A stretch of 64,000 nt of DNA from Mortierella sp. BCC40632 (Eukaryota > Mortierellomycota > Mortierellomycetes > Mortierellales > Mortierellaceae), in NCBI GenBank assembly GCA_011634665.1, contig WAEK01000003.1, positions 2,264,001 to 2,328,000 of the forward strand, in the 5' to 3' direction. The notes below the pieces were generated by a model. It searched no databases and was not told where the DNA came from. It worked only from the letters and a program-made list of their open reading frames with translations. Made by a program: the position numbers and the translations under genes. Shown here one piece after another: positions 25,192 to 34,420 of this stretch; position 1 is the first letter of the stretch; each line of letters begins with the position of its first letter.

Positions 25192-25415
25192 TTTACGAAC
25201 CTCAAATAGTTGCACCGCATTACTACAAAGACAAGGACGTAAACGATGACACCAAGAAAAAACTACCCAAAGGAAAAGGAATAGCTCAGATTGCACCCCA
25301 TCCTGAACTAGAAGTCCCCCCCCACCCCTACCCTAACAGCAAAATCCATGTATTAAAAAAACGACCTACAAACAGCAGCACGATTTTTTTTTCTTTCAAC
25401 CAAATTGCTCCCTGA
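21511..25415 (+). CDS. DHX16: Pre-mRNA splicing DEAH-box RNA helicase Prp2/DHX16, 1127 aa
   Basis: Five exons: 21511-21558, 21672-21720, 21836-22333, 22463-25045, 25210-25415; phases close to 1128 codons. The protein is the spliceosomal ATPase that remodels the activated spliceosome before the first step. The N-terminal third is a short PWI-like helical start ([16 protein letters not shown]), a Lys/Ser/Asp-rich stretch and long charged helices. The helicase core from about residue 440 shows motif [11 protein letters not shown], Ia [34 protein letters not shown] and [14 protein letters not shown], followed by the winged-helix/ratchet and OB-fold regions ([20 protein letters not shown]). The terminal [10 protein letters not shown] matches the DHX16 C-terminus. 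The length suits the family (human about 1040 aa). The C-terminal tail has an unusual Pro/His/Ser extension. It ends 42 bp from the convergent Nse4 stop. Confidence 0.96.
25103..25141. repeat. 39-nt poly-T run in Prp2 last intron
   Basis: A homopolymer T run followed by a CT tract fills most of intron 4 (25046-25209) ahead of the 3' splice site at 25209. Its length is liable to assembly or sequencing error. Confidence 0.85.
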
Positions 25416-25457
25416 TGGCTGGGATATATTTTCTAGATGGCGGATAAAATGTTTTTA

Positions 25458-25598
25458 TTATCCGTACCATTTGCCCTTTTCCGTCCTCTCTTTGACTTTA
25501 CGTGTAGGAATCATTGGTTCTCGGATATCGTAAACCTCGATCAGTTCTAAAAAAACCGATTTCGTGTTAGAAAAAAAAAAAAAGGGGAGGGGGGATAC

Positions 25599-25637
<39 letters not shown>

Positions 25638-27065
25638 GTAGAGATTCAAAGAGAATAACCTACCCTCCACATGGCCATGTCAATCTCCATGACCATTTGT
25701 TTCTTCAGCAGACCTCCTTGATAATCTTCAGCTGTTGGAACCTCGGTCAGCTCAACCATCGGTTGAATATTGGCTCCTTCCCTTGGTACCCTTTCTTCTT
25801 CATCGTCATCGTCGTCGTTGCCTCGATTGGGATCATCCATGTCTTCCTCAGAGATACTAGCCTTTCCGTCGCGTACCAAGAAGGAAAGATAAAAGATATT
25901 TTCTACTGTCTGTCCAAATGATTCGGGATTCACCACCAACTTGAACAGGTTGACTTTATCCATTTGTCTTTCGAGGATATCCGAGATCTGCATTACGTTT
26001 TTGGTGGTCTCGTTCTCTTGTCGTGCAATATCTTCTTCCCGTAGTTCCTGTGGTTTTCGCATCAAATTTGGGTCTCGAACGACTTTTGATCGATTGCCTA
26101 TCGTCCGTGATTTGTGCTCAACTGACATAGGTCCTAGCCTGAAAAGAAGAGTATGAGGGAAGGGGAATAGTTCAATAACGCGGAGAGGGTTAAACAGCGA
26201 TCTTGGATAAAACTTCTCTCTCTCTCTCTCTCTTTGTTTTCTTTTTCCCTTCTGTAGCTGTTGTTGTATACTCAGAGGGACGCTCAATGCAACTGAAGGG
26301 TGATAAAGAGAGTGGAGGCGTACATAAAGTCCATTGTTGGTACTTTTCGAGTCCATTTTGCAGCGATCCGTCCAACCTTTGACCAGTCCATATTTCCTCG
26401 GCCGGTATCGATGTCGTTGCCTCCCATCTTACTCACTAGTCGTGCTACGTAATTTGCTTCATCGAATCCTCCCTGACCCATCCGTAAGTGTTTGGCCTTT
26501 TGCATTCCCAGATCTGCCGATAAGACAAGAAACTTGGCATCCAATGTTGCCTCATGTGTTCCAAACACTATAAAGATGGTGGTGGTGGTGGTGGTGGTGG
26601 CGAGAAGAAGAAAAGAAAGAAAGAAAGAAAGAAAATAGGATCAGAACACGTCTCTGATTACTACTACAAGACAGCGTATCCTCCTATGAAAGCAGTCGTA
26701 CCTTTTTTGAAGAGTTTGTTGGCTTCGTCCACACTGGCCAAAAGGCCATTGTTTGTCGGGTCCATGAGCTCTTTTTTCTTTTCTGTAATGAAACAAAAGG
26801 AAATAGATTCCACACAATGTCAGTCCTGAAGTTCGGCCCACAAAAATGTCAAAAGAGAGAAACGATGAAGAAGAAGAGGCTCGGGCTTTTAGGCTTCACC
26901 TTCTGTGTTGGATATGAGTTCTCTGTATTGTTGGCGGATCACTCTCTTTTCTATCTTGAAACGGTCCCTTTCTGACTGTGCTCTCTCCTCCATCTCCTCG
27001 GCTGTTGCGTCCTGCCCAATGTCATCCTCGATTTCGTCATGTTGTGACATGGTATCTATCGCCAT
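25458..27065 (-). CDS. NSE4: SMC5/6 complex subunit Nse4, 352 aa
   Basis: Five minus-strand exons: 27065-26900, 26782-26702, 26567-26324, 26138-25660, 25546-25458; phases close to 353 codons. Nse4 is the kleisin-like subunit that bridges SMC5/6 heads and works in DNA repair and chromosome segregation in the nucleus. Recognisable are the N-terminal kleisin helix region (RFKIEKRVIRQQYRELI), the THEATLDAKFLVLSADLG block, the PTMDFMLGPMSVEHK join across exons 3-4, and the C-terminal Nse4 winged-helix region (NPESFGQTVENIFYLSFLVR) ending in KGKWYG. The start is the first ATG of MAIDTMSQHDE; MSQ, 15 nt downstream, is an alternative. Introns contain GAAA (25591-25637), GGT (26578-26600) and GA repeats. 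It faces the Prp2 gene tail to tail. Confidence 0.93.
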
Positions 27066-27694
27066 TGAGATCGTTCGAAAAAGGGGAGAGTCGAATGGTG
27101 GAGAGGATGGCAGGAATGTAAAAAAGAAAGAAAAAACGTTTTGGGCGCCACCACTCAAGAACGCCCTTAAGAGGGCATTAAAAAGGGTCTTCCACAATCC
27201 ACTGTCCACAGCTGGAACAAAATTTACAATGTACCTCCGTTGCCCCCAAAACACCAAAGGCAAAAAGTCATAGCTAGGACGCCCGCCTACAGCTTCTTAC
27301 CTTGGCACTTTTTTTTTTTGCATTGCAGCACTTGTTCACGCCAAGGCCAATGGAGCTGAGAGCGCGCTGCTAGATATAAAGGACGCGCTCAATGAACATG
27401 ATAACCTTTTTTTTATTATTATTATTATTATTTTTTGACCAGGCATATTTGATTTACTCGCTGGGACAAGTACGAAAGGGCGACAGCTCGGATTAAATGG
27501 AGACTTACCCTGGGCCTGACACCAACGACAATGTGGTCGTTGGGGGGTCTTTCTTTCTTTCTTTTTGTCTTGACCGCAGCAATGAGAATAGATCACGTGC
27601 GGCTCTCTCTCTCTCTCTGAAAAAGAAAAGAAAAAGAAAAAAAGAAGAGGCGGATCCAATGGGATCCCATGAATAGATTTCTCTTTGATTCACC
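27066..27694. other. Divergent promoter region, Nse4 / F-box gene
   Basis: About 630 bp shared by the two start codons. It holds short poly-A/T, ATT (27410-27435) and CTTT/CT tracts; nothing else was recognised. Confidence 0.6.
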
Positions 27695-28690
27695 ATGGAC
27701 ACTCTACCAACAGAGCTGCTCTTAAACATTTTTGACCTGGTGGCACATCATCAGCCTTGGCTTGCTGCATGCAACAGGGTCAGCAAACGATGGCATTTAC
27801 TCACCAAGGAGACCCTTTACCATGAACCAGAGCTGCGGCGCATCAAGGCTCTCGAATGCTTTGTCCAGACCGTATCAGACTCACAGGAGGGCACCGGGTT
27901 TTTTTCTTCGACAACAATAACAACAACAAGAGCCAATACACTGGATCACCATACCCCTCAGCAACAGTCTTCTTCTCTACTGGACCAAAAGCCCCCTTTG
28001 ACAGGACCAGCCCCAATCCCAAACGGTGCGCTCGTAGACTCGGTCGATCTGTCAATGTTACCACACCGTTGGGAGTCTGTTCATGTGGGACTGATTCAGG
28101 GACTCGTTCAGGGCTGTCCCTTTATTACTACGCTAAACCTTACTGATTGTGCACTTCTTCGGGACAATGCTATCCAAATGGTCGCCGAGACCCTTGGCCC
28201 ACGACAACTCCGCTCTTTGGTTCTCTCTGGTTGCATACGGATCACGGACGTGGCGATCTTGTCAATTTGTGCTCATGCTGTCCAACTCGAGAACCTGGAG
28301 CTCTCGGGATGTCTTCGGATCAGCGATATTTCTATAAGAGAACTCGGTGTTGCCACCGTACCCAATGTGTCCAAAAGCAGTGATTCAAACCAATCGAGCA
28401 CAGATCGAGACGATGCCATGGCGACTATGGATCATGTCCGAGGAATATCACGTTCATTACGGAGTTTAGACCTTTCGCATTGTATCCGGATTACAGATCC
28501 CAGTGTCCGTGCACTACGAGCAGGTGCCACTCAGTTGACATCATTGAATCTTGAGGGTTGCTATGGCATTCTGTTGAACAATGATGATCTGGATACAAAT
28601 GAGTGGGAGGATGTAGAAGAGGAAGAGGAAAAGGAAGAGGAAGAAGATGAGTTCATTGAAGCCTCGTTTGGATTTGCACGATCAAGATGA
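27695..28690 (+). CDS. F-box and leucine-rich-repeat protein, intronless, 331 aa
   Basis: A single uninterrupted exon. Residues 1-45 are an F-box (MDTLPTELLLNIFDLVAHH, then VSKRWHLLTKETLYHEP), which docks Skp1 in SCF ubiquitin ligases. After a low-complexity linker come AMN1/FBXL-type cysteine-containing LRRs: TTLNLTDCALLRDNAIQ, SLVLSGCIRITDVAIL, NLELSGCLRISDISI, SLDLSHCIRITDPSVR, SLNLEGCYGI. The C-terminus is a short Glu-rich tail (EEEEKEEEEDE). It is predicted to be a substrate receptor; the substrate cannot be told. The LRR array is short for the family, which often has ten or more repeats, so it may have been trimmed, but the frame is intact. The next gene downstream is another intronless F-box/LRR gene. 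Confidence 0.9.
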   Translation: MDTLPTELLLNIFDLVAHHQPWLAACNRVSKRWHLLTKETLYHEPELRRIKALECFVQTVSDSQEGTGFFSSTTITTTRANTLDHHTPQQQSSSLLDQKPPLTGPAPIPNGALVDSVDLSMLPHRWESVHVGLIQGLVQGCPFITTLNLTDCALLRDNAIQMVAETLGPRQLRSLVLSGCIRITDVAILSICAHAVQLENLELSGCLRISDISIRELGVATVPNVSKSSDSNQSSTDRDDAMATMDHVRGISRSLRSLDLSHCIRITDPSVRALRAGATQLTSLNLEGCYGILLNNDDLDTNEWEDVEEEEEKEEEEDEFIEASFGFARSR

Positions 28691-29807
28691 CGATAGGGTC
28701 TTTTCTTTTCTTTTTTCTTTTTTCTCTTTTTTGTTTTGCAAGGTGGGGAGGTTCTACATTAAAACGAGGTAGAGAACAAGAGAACAAGAGAAAAAAAGCT
28801 ATTGCGTAGTAGTAATACATCTATAGAAACGAGCTTCTCTGCCTCTTTGCTCAGGAAAAGAAAAAGAAAAAAAAGCTCTACCCAGTGTGCTGCACGACCA
28901 AATAGAAATTAGACGACGATGGCCGTTTGATGATGGATAAGGCACAATACAAGAGGGAGGGAAGAAGATGCGTATCGCTCTCGGCCAATCAAGCTCCAAG
29001 AAGGCCTGAATTTTCTCACGCTCTCAGCGCCCTGCAACGCGTTCCAGCACCAGGCTAGAGTCTTTAGCCCAAAAAAAAAATCAACACAAATCTATTCCTC
29101 TCTCTCACACATACATACTTCCGGCTTGAATTGTCGCAAGGAACTTTTGAACGTCTCCCCCACCTGTAAGAGTCATGCCTGTCATGAAGTAGAACTGGGA
29201 CGCAAGAATAAAAAAAAATATATAAAAAAAAGGATGATCTGAAGGACCCTATCTGATGCGATTACCACTCGGATGTTGTCACTTTAGCTGGCTCGGAGAG
29301 AGAAGGAAAGTAGCAGGTCCCGTTCGGCAGATGAGGTCAAGGAGAAACAACAGATCTGGAGACCCTGGTGCCTGATCCTAGGCAAAATGATATCTCTCTA
29401 GAGAGCAAGCAGCCCGGTAGTCGATCACTGGAGTTCAGTTTCATCAACGACAGAGGCTGTGTCCTAGTAAGCCCCTGGCAATGGAGGGGGGGAGGGGGGC
29501 AGGCGGTCCGACCAGGGCCTGCAGGATGGCAAAAGGCCAAATGGCCCATATCGGTCTATTGCCCAGTTTGGGTCGGCGGTCAGCCCTTTTGCTCTTTCCA
29601 ATCGCTTGCTCTTTCCACTCCTTGTGCTTCTCTTTCTTTCTTTCTCTCTCTTTCTCTTCTCTCTCTTCTCTCTTCTCTCCTCTCTCTCTCCTTTTCTCGT
29701 CCCGATTTGTCTCTCTTTGCTTGCATCCCATCCTCTCTCTCTCTGTCCTCATCCACTCGTCTCCATTCCTGCCTCTCCTGCCCTTGTCCATAAGTGAGAG
29801 AGGACAC
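28691..29807 (+). other. Intergenic region between two F-box genes
   Basis: 3' sequence of the first F-box gene, then CT-rich leader (29630-29760) of the second. The frame upstream of the second start stays open to 29481 only because the leader is CT-rich and stop-poor; it is not supported as coding. No other gene was seen. Confidence 0.55.
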
Positions 29808-31997
29808 ATGACATCCCCACATTACCCTGCGAGCGTCATTGCAAACTCCGCATCCCACGACAAGCATCGAGCGCATTCTCATTTCCATCCAACTCCACAA
29901 GGCTCATTCTCCGCCCGATGCCCAGACCCAGTCCCTTGCGCTAGCTCAAACCGTGAAGAAGCTTCCCGTCGGTCAATCTCTCAAAGGTCACCACTGTTAT
30001 TACCAGAGATCCTACAAGAGGTCTGTCGGTACCTGGATACCCATGCTTTACTCCAAGGCTGTCTCGTTTCAAAGTCATTTCTTCAGTGTTGTAGACCACC
30101 GTTATGGATCCAAGTTCCGGCAAGTGCCTGGGAGAACCAGTACTTCCTAACCAATTGGCCTGACCATGCATCCAGAATCAGGGTTTTAGCCTGCGGTCCA
30201 ACCGTCACTCTCGCCCGCATCAGTACTCTCTGCAGAAACCTCATCTCATTGGATGTCACCCCAATCCATGGACACACCAGAGTCGGCCACGATACCCGGA
30301 AGCGAATCTCAACGACAGCGACCACCACCATGACCAACACCACCACTTCGTCCTCTGGAGTCATGCAGGGATCTGGTAGCCTGTCTATGGATCCCCAGAA
30401 ACGATGGACTGTACAAGGGTTTGGAGGGAAATACGGTAATATTGTTCCAAGGGCTTTGGCAGATCCGTACAGTACCTTTCAAGAGTTGGCAATGGACCTG
30501 ACTAGACTAATCCAATGCAACGGAAAACTACAATGCTTGCGGTTCAGACCTTATGGATCTCTGCCGACAGGACTAGTGGAGGCACTTTCGAAGGCACCTT
30601 GTCTACGGAGCTTATCCCTGGACGCATGGGACGACTTTCAGGAAGACTATCTCCAGGCAGTACTCGAGACGTGTCCAAGACTCTGTCACTTGTCTTTGAA
30701 TGATAACGACTTTACAGAGTTTACTCTGGAGAGGTTTTCTTCTCGATCAGTGTCCTCAGCGTCTTTGCTTTCTCAGGGTGTTTCAGGTCACTGGTCACCG
30801 TTTGAGGAGACGACAGCGCCGATTGTCAGGCTTGAGCGTTACGATGATCCGATCAAAGGAAGAAGCGGACCGATGCGGATATCCAATCATAACAACGAGA
30901 ACAATGACGATGATAGTGACGATGAAGAGGATCTACACTCCATCCTCAGCAAGCAGGCAGTTCTCTCTGCTCCAGGATTACCTCCAATGACTAGCAGTAC
31001 ACTGTTACAGCAACTAGGAACTAGTCCTTCACGGACTCTTTCCCCTGCATGGTGCACCCAGATCCGATCTCTTTCTCTTCATCATTCGGGTCTTCGTCAA
31101 GATTTTCTTGTGAATCTCACACGACAATGTCCCTTTCTAGAGCATCTTTCTTTATTGGATGGTTGGGGATTCTATCCGACCTCCAAATTTGCCACGGTTC
31201 TTTCACAGACATGTCCAAAACTTGAACGGATCGAGTTTCGAGAACAGGCCTTTGATCTTCAGGATGAATTCTTTATCTCTCTCTGTCGACATTTTCCTCG
31301 GATCCAATGGATTCATGCTGCCAAGACAGGATTCAGTCAAGGATCTATGGAAGCTGTCCAAAGGTATTGCACTCGTCTCGTCAGTTTAAATGTCGATGGT
31401 GCTCGAGGGATTCAAAGTTCGGCCTTGGATCTAGTCCTTCGGACTTGTGGATCGTTAAAGGCATTGAGTGCCTGTGGTGTGGTTCTCAATGGTCGAGATT
31501 TATCAAGTCAATCCAGATGGCTTTGCCTTGGATTAGAATCACTTGCTTTGGACATTGAGATCTACAAGGCTACCTTGTCCATGACGGCCATGAACACTCG
31601 TCAGAATGGATCTACATCAATTACTCCCTCTCAACCAGAGAGTGTAGCGACGATTCGAGAACGAGTGTATGCCCATCTGGCGGATCTGACACGGCTTCGG
31701 AAACTGACTTTGGGAGGAGGACATCGGGTAGGAGGGATGGAGGCAGGAGTGGATTTGACGATCGAGAGTGGGGTGACATCCTTGTCTAGTTTGTGTTGTT
31801 TAGAACATGTGGATATTCGAAGACTGAGTAGAGCCATTGGAGAAGATGATTTAAGATGGATGATCGAAAAGTGGCCCATGTTTTATAGATTGGAGGTAGG
31901 CAAGAGTCGAGCGTATAATAGAGCAGCTGATCGTACGCATAAAGGTATCGAATGGCTATCCCAAGCACGACCAGGGATGGACATTAGACTCTTGTAA
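29808..31997 (+). CDS. F-box/LRR-type protein, intronless, 729 aa
   Basis: ATG at 29808 (MTSPHYPASVIANSA) is chosen because the open frame upstream is CT-rich leader coding for Leu/Ser repeats. A disordered N-terminus with His/Pro is followed by an F-box at about residues 55-95 (LLLPEILQEVCRYLDTHALL, then CLVSKSFLQCCRPPLW). LRR-like units follow through the rest: LQCLRFRPYGSLPTGL, LRSLSLDAWDDFQEDYL, LCHLSLNDNDFTEF, IRSLSLHHSGLRQDFLV, LEHLSLLDGWGFYP, LVSLNVDGARGIQSSAL. An acidic insertion (NDDDSDDEEDL) sits near residue 370. This architecture is greatly expanded in Mortierella-like fungi (established knowledge of the group). It probably works in an SCF ubiquitin ligase; the target is unknown. 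Confidence 0.88.
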   Translation: MTSPHYPASVIANSASHDKHRAHSHFHPTPQGSFSARCPDPVPCASSNREEASRRSISQRSPLLLPEILQEVCRYLDTHALLQGCLVSKSFLQCCRPPLWIQVPASAWENQYFLTNWPDHASRIRVLACGPTVTLARISTLCRNLISLDVTPIHGHTRVGHDTRKRISTTATTTMTNTTTSSSGVMQGSGSLSMDPQKRWTVQGFGGKYGNIVPRALADPYSTFQELAMDLTRLIQCNGKLQCLRFRPYGSLPTGLVEALSKAPCLRSLSLDAWDDFQEDYLQAVLETCPRLCHLSLNDNDFTEFTLERFSSRSVSSASLLSQGVSGHWSPFEETTAPIVRLERYDDPIKGRSGPMRISNHNNENNDDDSDDEEDLHSILSKQAVLSAPGLPPMTSSTLLQQLGTSPSRTLSPAWCTQIRSLSLHHSGLRQDFLVNLTRQCPFLEHLSLLDGWGFYPTSKFATVLSQTCPKLERIEFREQAFDLQDEFFISLCRHFPRIQWIHAAKTGFSQGSMEAVQRYCTRLVSLNVDGARGIQSSALDLVLRTCGSLKALSACGVVLNGRDLSSQSRWLCLGLESLALDIEIYKATLSMTAMNTRQNGSTSITPSQPESVATIRERVYAHLADLTRLRKLTLGGGHRVGGMEAGVDLTIESGVTSLSSLCCLEHVDIRRLSRAIGEDDLRWMIEKWPMFYRLEVGKSRAYNRAADRTHKGIEWLSQARPGMDIRLL

Positions 31998-32127
31998 ACT
32001 TGAAGGTGTTTTGTTGTTGTTGTTGTTATTTTGTCCGCCAATTGGAGTTTAAGGAACAAAGTGAATCGGAAAAAAAAAAAAAAAAAGAAAAACGGAGAAT
32101 TTTTTTGTTTATTGATCCCAAGTTGGT
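31998..32127. other. Short convergent 3' region
   Basis: 130 bp between the F-box gene stop and the NUP58 stop. It holds a GTT repeat, poly-A and a poly-T run, and nothing else. Confidence 0.6.
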
Positions 32128-34420
32128 CTAGGCTGTCTTGCGATGCTTGCTGCTAGTGTTGACGAATGGATCCGTGTCATCATCAAAGTACTTTCGACGG
32201 AACATCAAGTAAGCCTTTTCCTTGTCACTGATCTCCTCATGTAATGCTGCCACTCGTCCCGCCATTGCCAAGAATCCTGCGTGCTGGTTCCTCATTACCT
32301 CTGTGAGAGCTGTTAAAGAAAAAAAAATGAAAACGTAGGAAAATAGTTGAGTAAAGAAAAAAAAAAAAAAAAAAAAAAAAAAACTTTCCCAGTTGAAGCA
32401 TAGGATTTCGACAATCCAACTTCCTGCCCCTGAGATACTTGAAACGAAGCAACTTACCATGTGAGACCTGAGGATTCCTGGAGCCAAATGATGCCAAATG
32501 ACGTTCAATCTCCTACAGACGTACAAAAAAAACGAATGGTTAACAAAAAAAAATGAAAGGGGTTTGTTTTTTCACCTTAATTATCCCGATACTACATCAA
32601 ACTCCTCTCAAGGACAAGTGTTACTTACTTCAATGGTGCTACGGAACTGTCGCAATTGCTCTTCAAATAGTTGACACTGTTCTTGGAAATACCTAGTAGG
32701 GGAGAAGGAAGGGGAGGAAGGGGAGGAAAGTATAGGAATTCGAGTACTCAGTAAATGGAATCAGGAAATATTAAGGAGTTGATCTCCGGGATTGATCTGC
32801 AATGAAAAGAAGAAAAAAAAAGCTTACTGTCCAGCCGAATTGTTGCCAGCATAGAGAAAGCTAGCATTCGAATTGCTCGCATATGCTTCGATGGTGCGTC
32901 CAGCAGAGTCGGCCTGTTTCAGTTCCTGGCTGACTTTGTCCTGCAAAGCCTGGACCATTTTAGAGTCCCGGTCAAGAGTGTCATTCAACGCCTCCAGTCT
33001 CTATAAAATATAGAAGGTATAAAAAAAAAGAGAGAGAGAAAGAGATTTTTCCAGCGATATGAGATGAATGCTCCCTTTGTTGTTGTTGTCGTTGTTGTTT
33101 TGTCCGCTTGGAGAAGAAGAAATATATGAATCCCGGAATTTCAATAGATGTTTGTTTGAACAAACCTTTGATAGCTCTGTAGTATCCTTGGAAATTTTGT
33201 CAAGAGAATCCGATGAACGTGCTGTGAGCGTTGTAGAGAGATGGATCTGTGCCTGGAGGAATAAACTGAGATAAGAAACCCACATGGGTGGAGAAATTAG
33301 CCTTTTGTCGCGTTCCAATGGCCAGCCCTTTTTTTTTCAAAGACAGTCAAGGTAGTGGTGTTGAAAAAAAAGTCAGATCGCCCATGGAAAGAAAGAAAAA
33401 AAGAAAAAAGAAAAAGAAACGTACTGAAACTGGTCCAGAGTAGATTTTGCGTCGGCAGGAAGTTCTGTATACTTTGTCGAGCCTGCAATAGTGTCGGGTG
33501 TCAAGGCCCTAAAAAAAAAAAAAACGCGCTGATATTAGCTTTCATGTCCAAGTCAAACAAGTAAACAAAAGAAAAAACAACTCTTGTCGGTCCAAGGATG
33601 ATTACACTGGGGCGGCGGCGGCGGTGGCAGTTGAAGCTCCAAAGACACCCTTTCCTGCTGCATTGGTAAGAGCATTCGCTGCAGTTGTAGAGTTTTGGGA
33701 TCCAAACAACGATCCAGCAGAGAGAGTTGCAGGTGTGGTAGAGAGAAGACCTGCTGTCGATGCACCTAGAGTTGAGGCCGGTGTCTGTGTTGAGGAGAGG
33801 CCGCCAAAAGGGCTAGCAGTGGTAGTAGTCGCCGAAAGTCCTGCAAATGGACTGGTGGCGGTAGAAGCTGGAGCTGCCGAGAGTCCTCCGAATAGACTTG
33901 GAGTTGAAGCTGCAGGAGCAGCAGAGAGTCCTCCAAACGGACTTGCGGCCAAAGGAGCTGATGCTGCAGGTGCTGTTGTCGCTGAAAGACTTCCAAATGG
34001 GCTAGCAGCCGCCGGGGCTGGGGTCGATGAGAGTCCTGGAAAAGGGGAGGCGGTTGTCGATGAGAGGCTTCCGAATGGACTGGCTGCTGGTGCTACACTG
34101 GAAGCAGGGGCCCCTCCGAGGCTACCAAAGGGACTTTGGGTTGTAGGAGCGGTGGATGAGAGCCTAAAAAGGGATAACATTAGGCGTGGTTAGAGTTGGA
34201 TTCTAATGGAGACCATCCATGGTCAGTAGGCGCGTCAAGATCTAGCATCAGTTGAAGATCGTTTTTTCAAAAAAAAAAGATAAAGACTGGACTGGTCTCA
34301 ATGTGGTCCGAAAGAGAAAGTCGGATGTGGTGAAGAGGTGAGGTTGATGGGGATGCTGGTCCTTGTGATGATGATGATGATGATGATGATAATGATGATT
34401 TACCCTTGGAACAATGACAT
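32128..34420 (-). CDS. NUP58: FG nucleoporin NUP58/NUP45 (fungal Nup49), about 409 aa
   Basis: Minus-strand exons: 34420-34404 (17 nt), 34163-33606, 33508-33425, 33265-33166, 33000-32828, 32692 to about 32632, then two more ending at 32128; the phases checked all close. It is a channel nucleoporin of the Nup62 complex that carries the FG permeability barrier. After MSLFQG the second exon codes about 185 residues of FG/SPFG repeats (SPFGSLGG, ASPFGSLSATT, SLFGGLSA), Ala/Ser/Thr-rich. The remainder is coiled coil (AQIHLSTTLTARSSDSLDKI, RLEALNDTLDRDSKMVQALQ, FEEQLRQFRSTIE). The C-terminal NQHAGFLAMAGRVAALHEEI and RRKYFDDDTDPF are typical of NUP58/Nup49. The first intron carries a GAT microsatellite (about 34367-34400). 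The short first exon was chosen because only it gives the right phase. Confidence 0.92.

Noticed and set aside
29481..29807. N-terminal extension of the second F-box protein
   Set aside because: The frame is open because the leader is CT-rich; the predicted extension is Leu/Ser/Phe repeats and the next ATG at 29808 starts normal protein.
33624..34193. 189-codon plus-strand frame opposite NUP58
   Set aside because: It is the complement of the FG-repeat exon, Ala/Val/Gly-rich, with no independent start context or introns.
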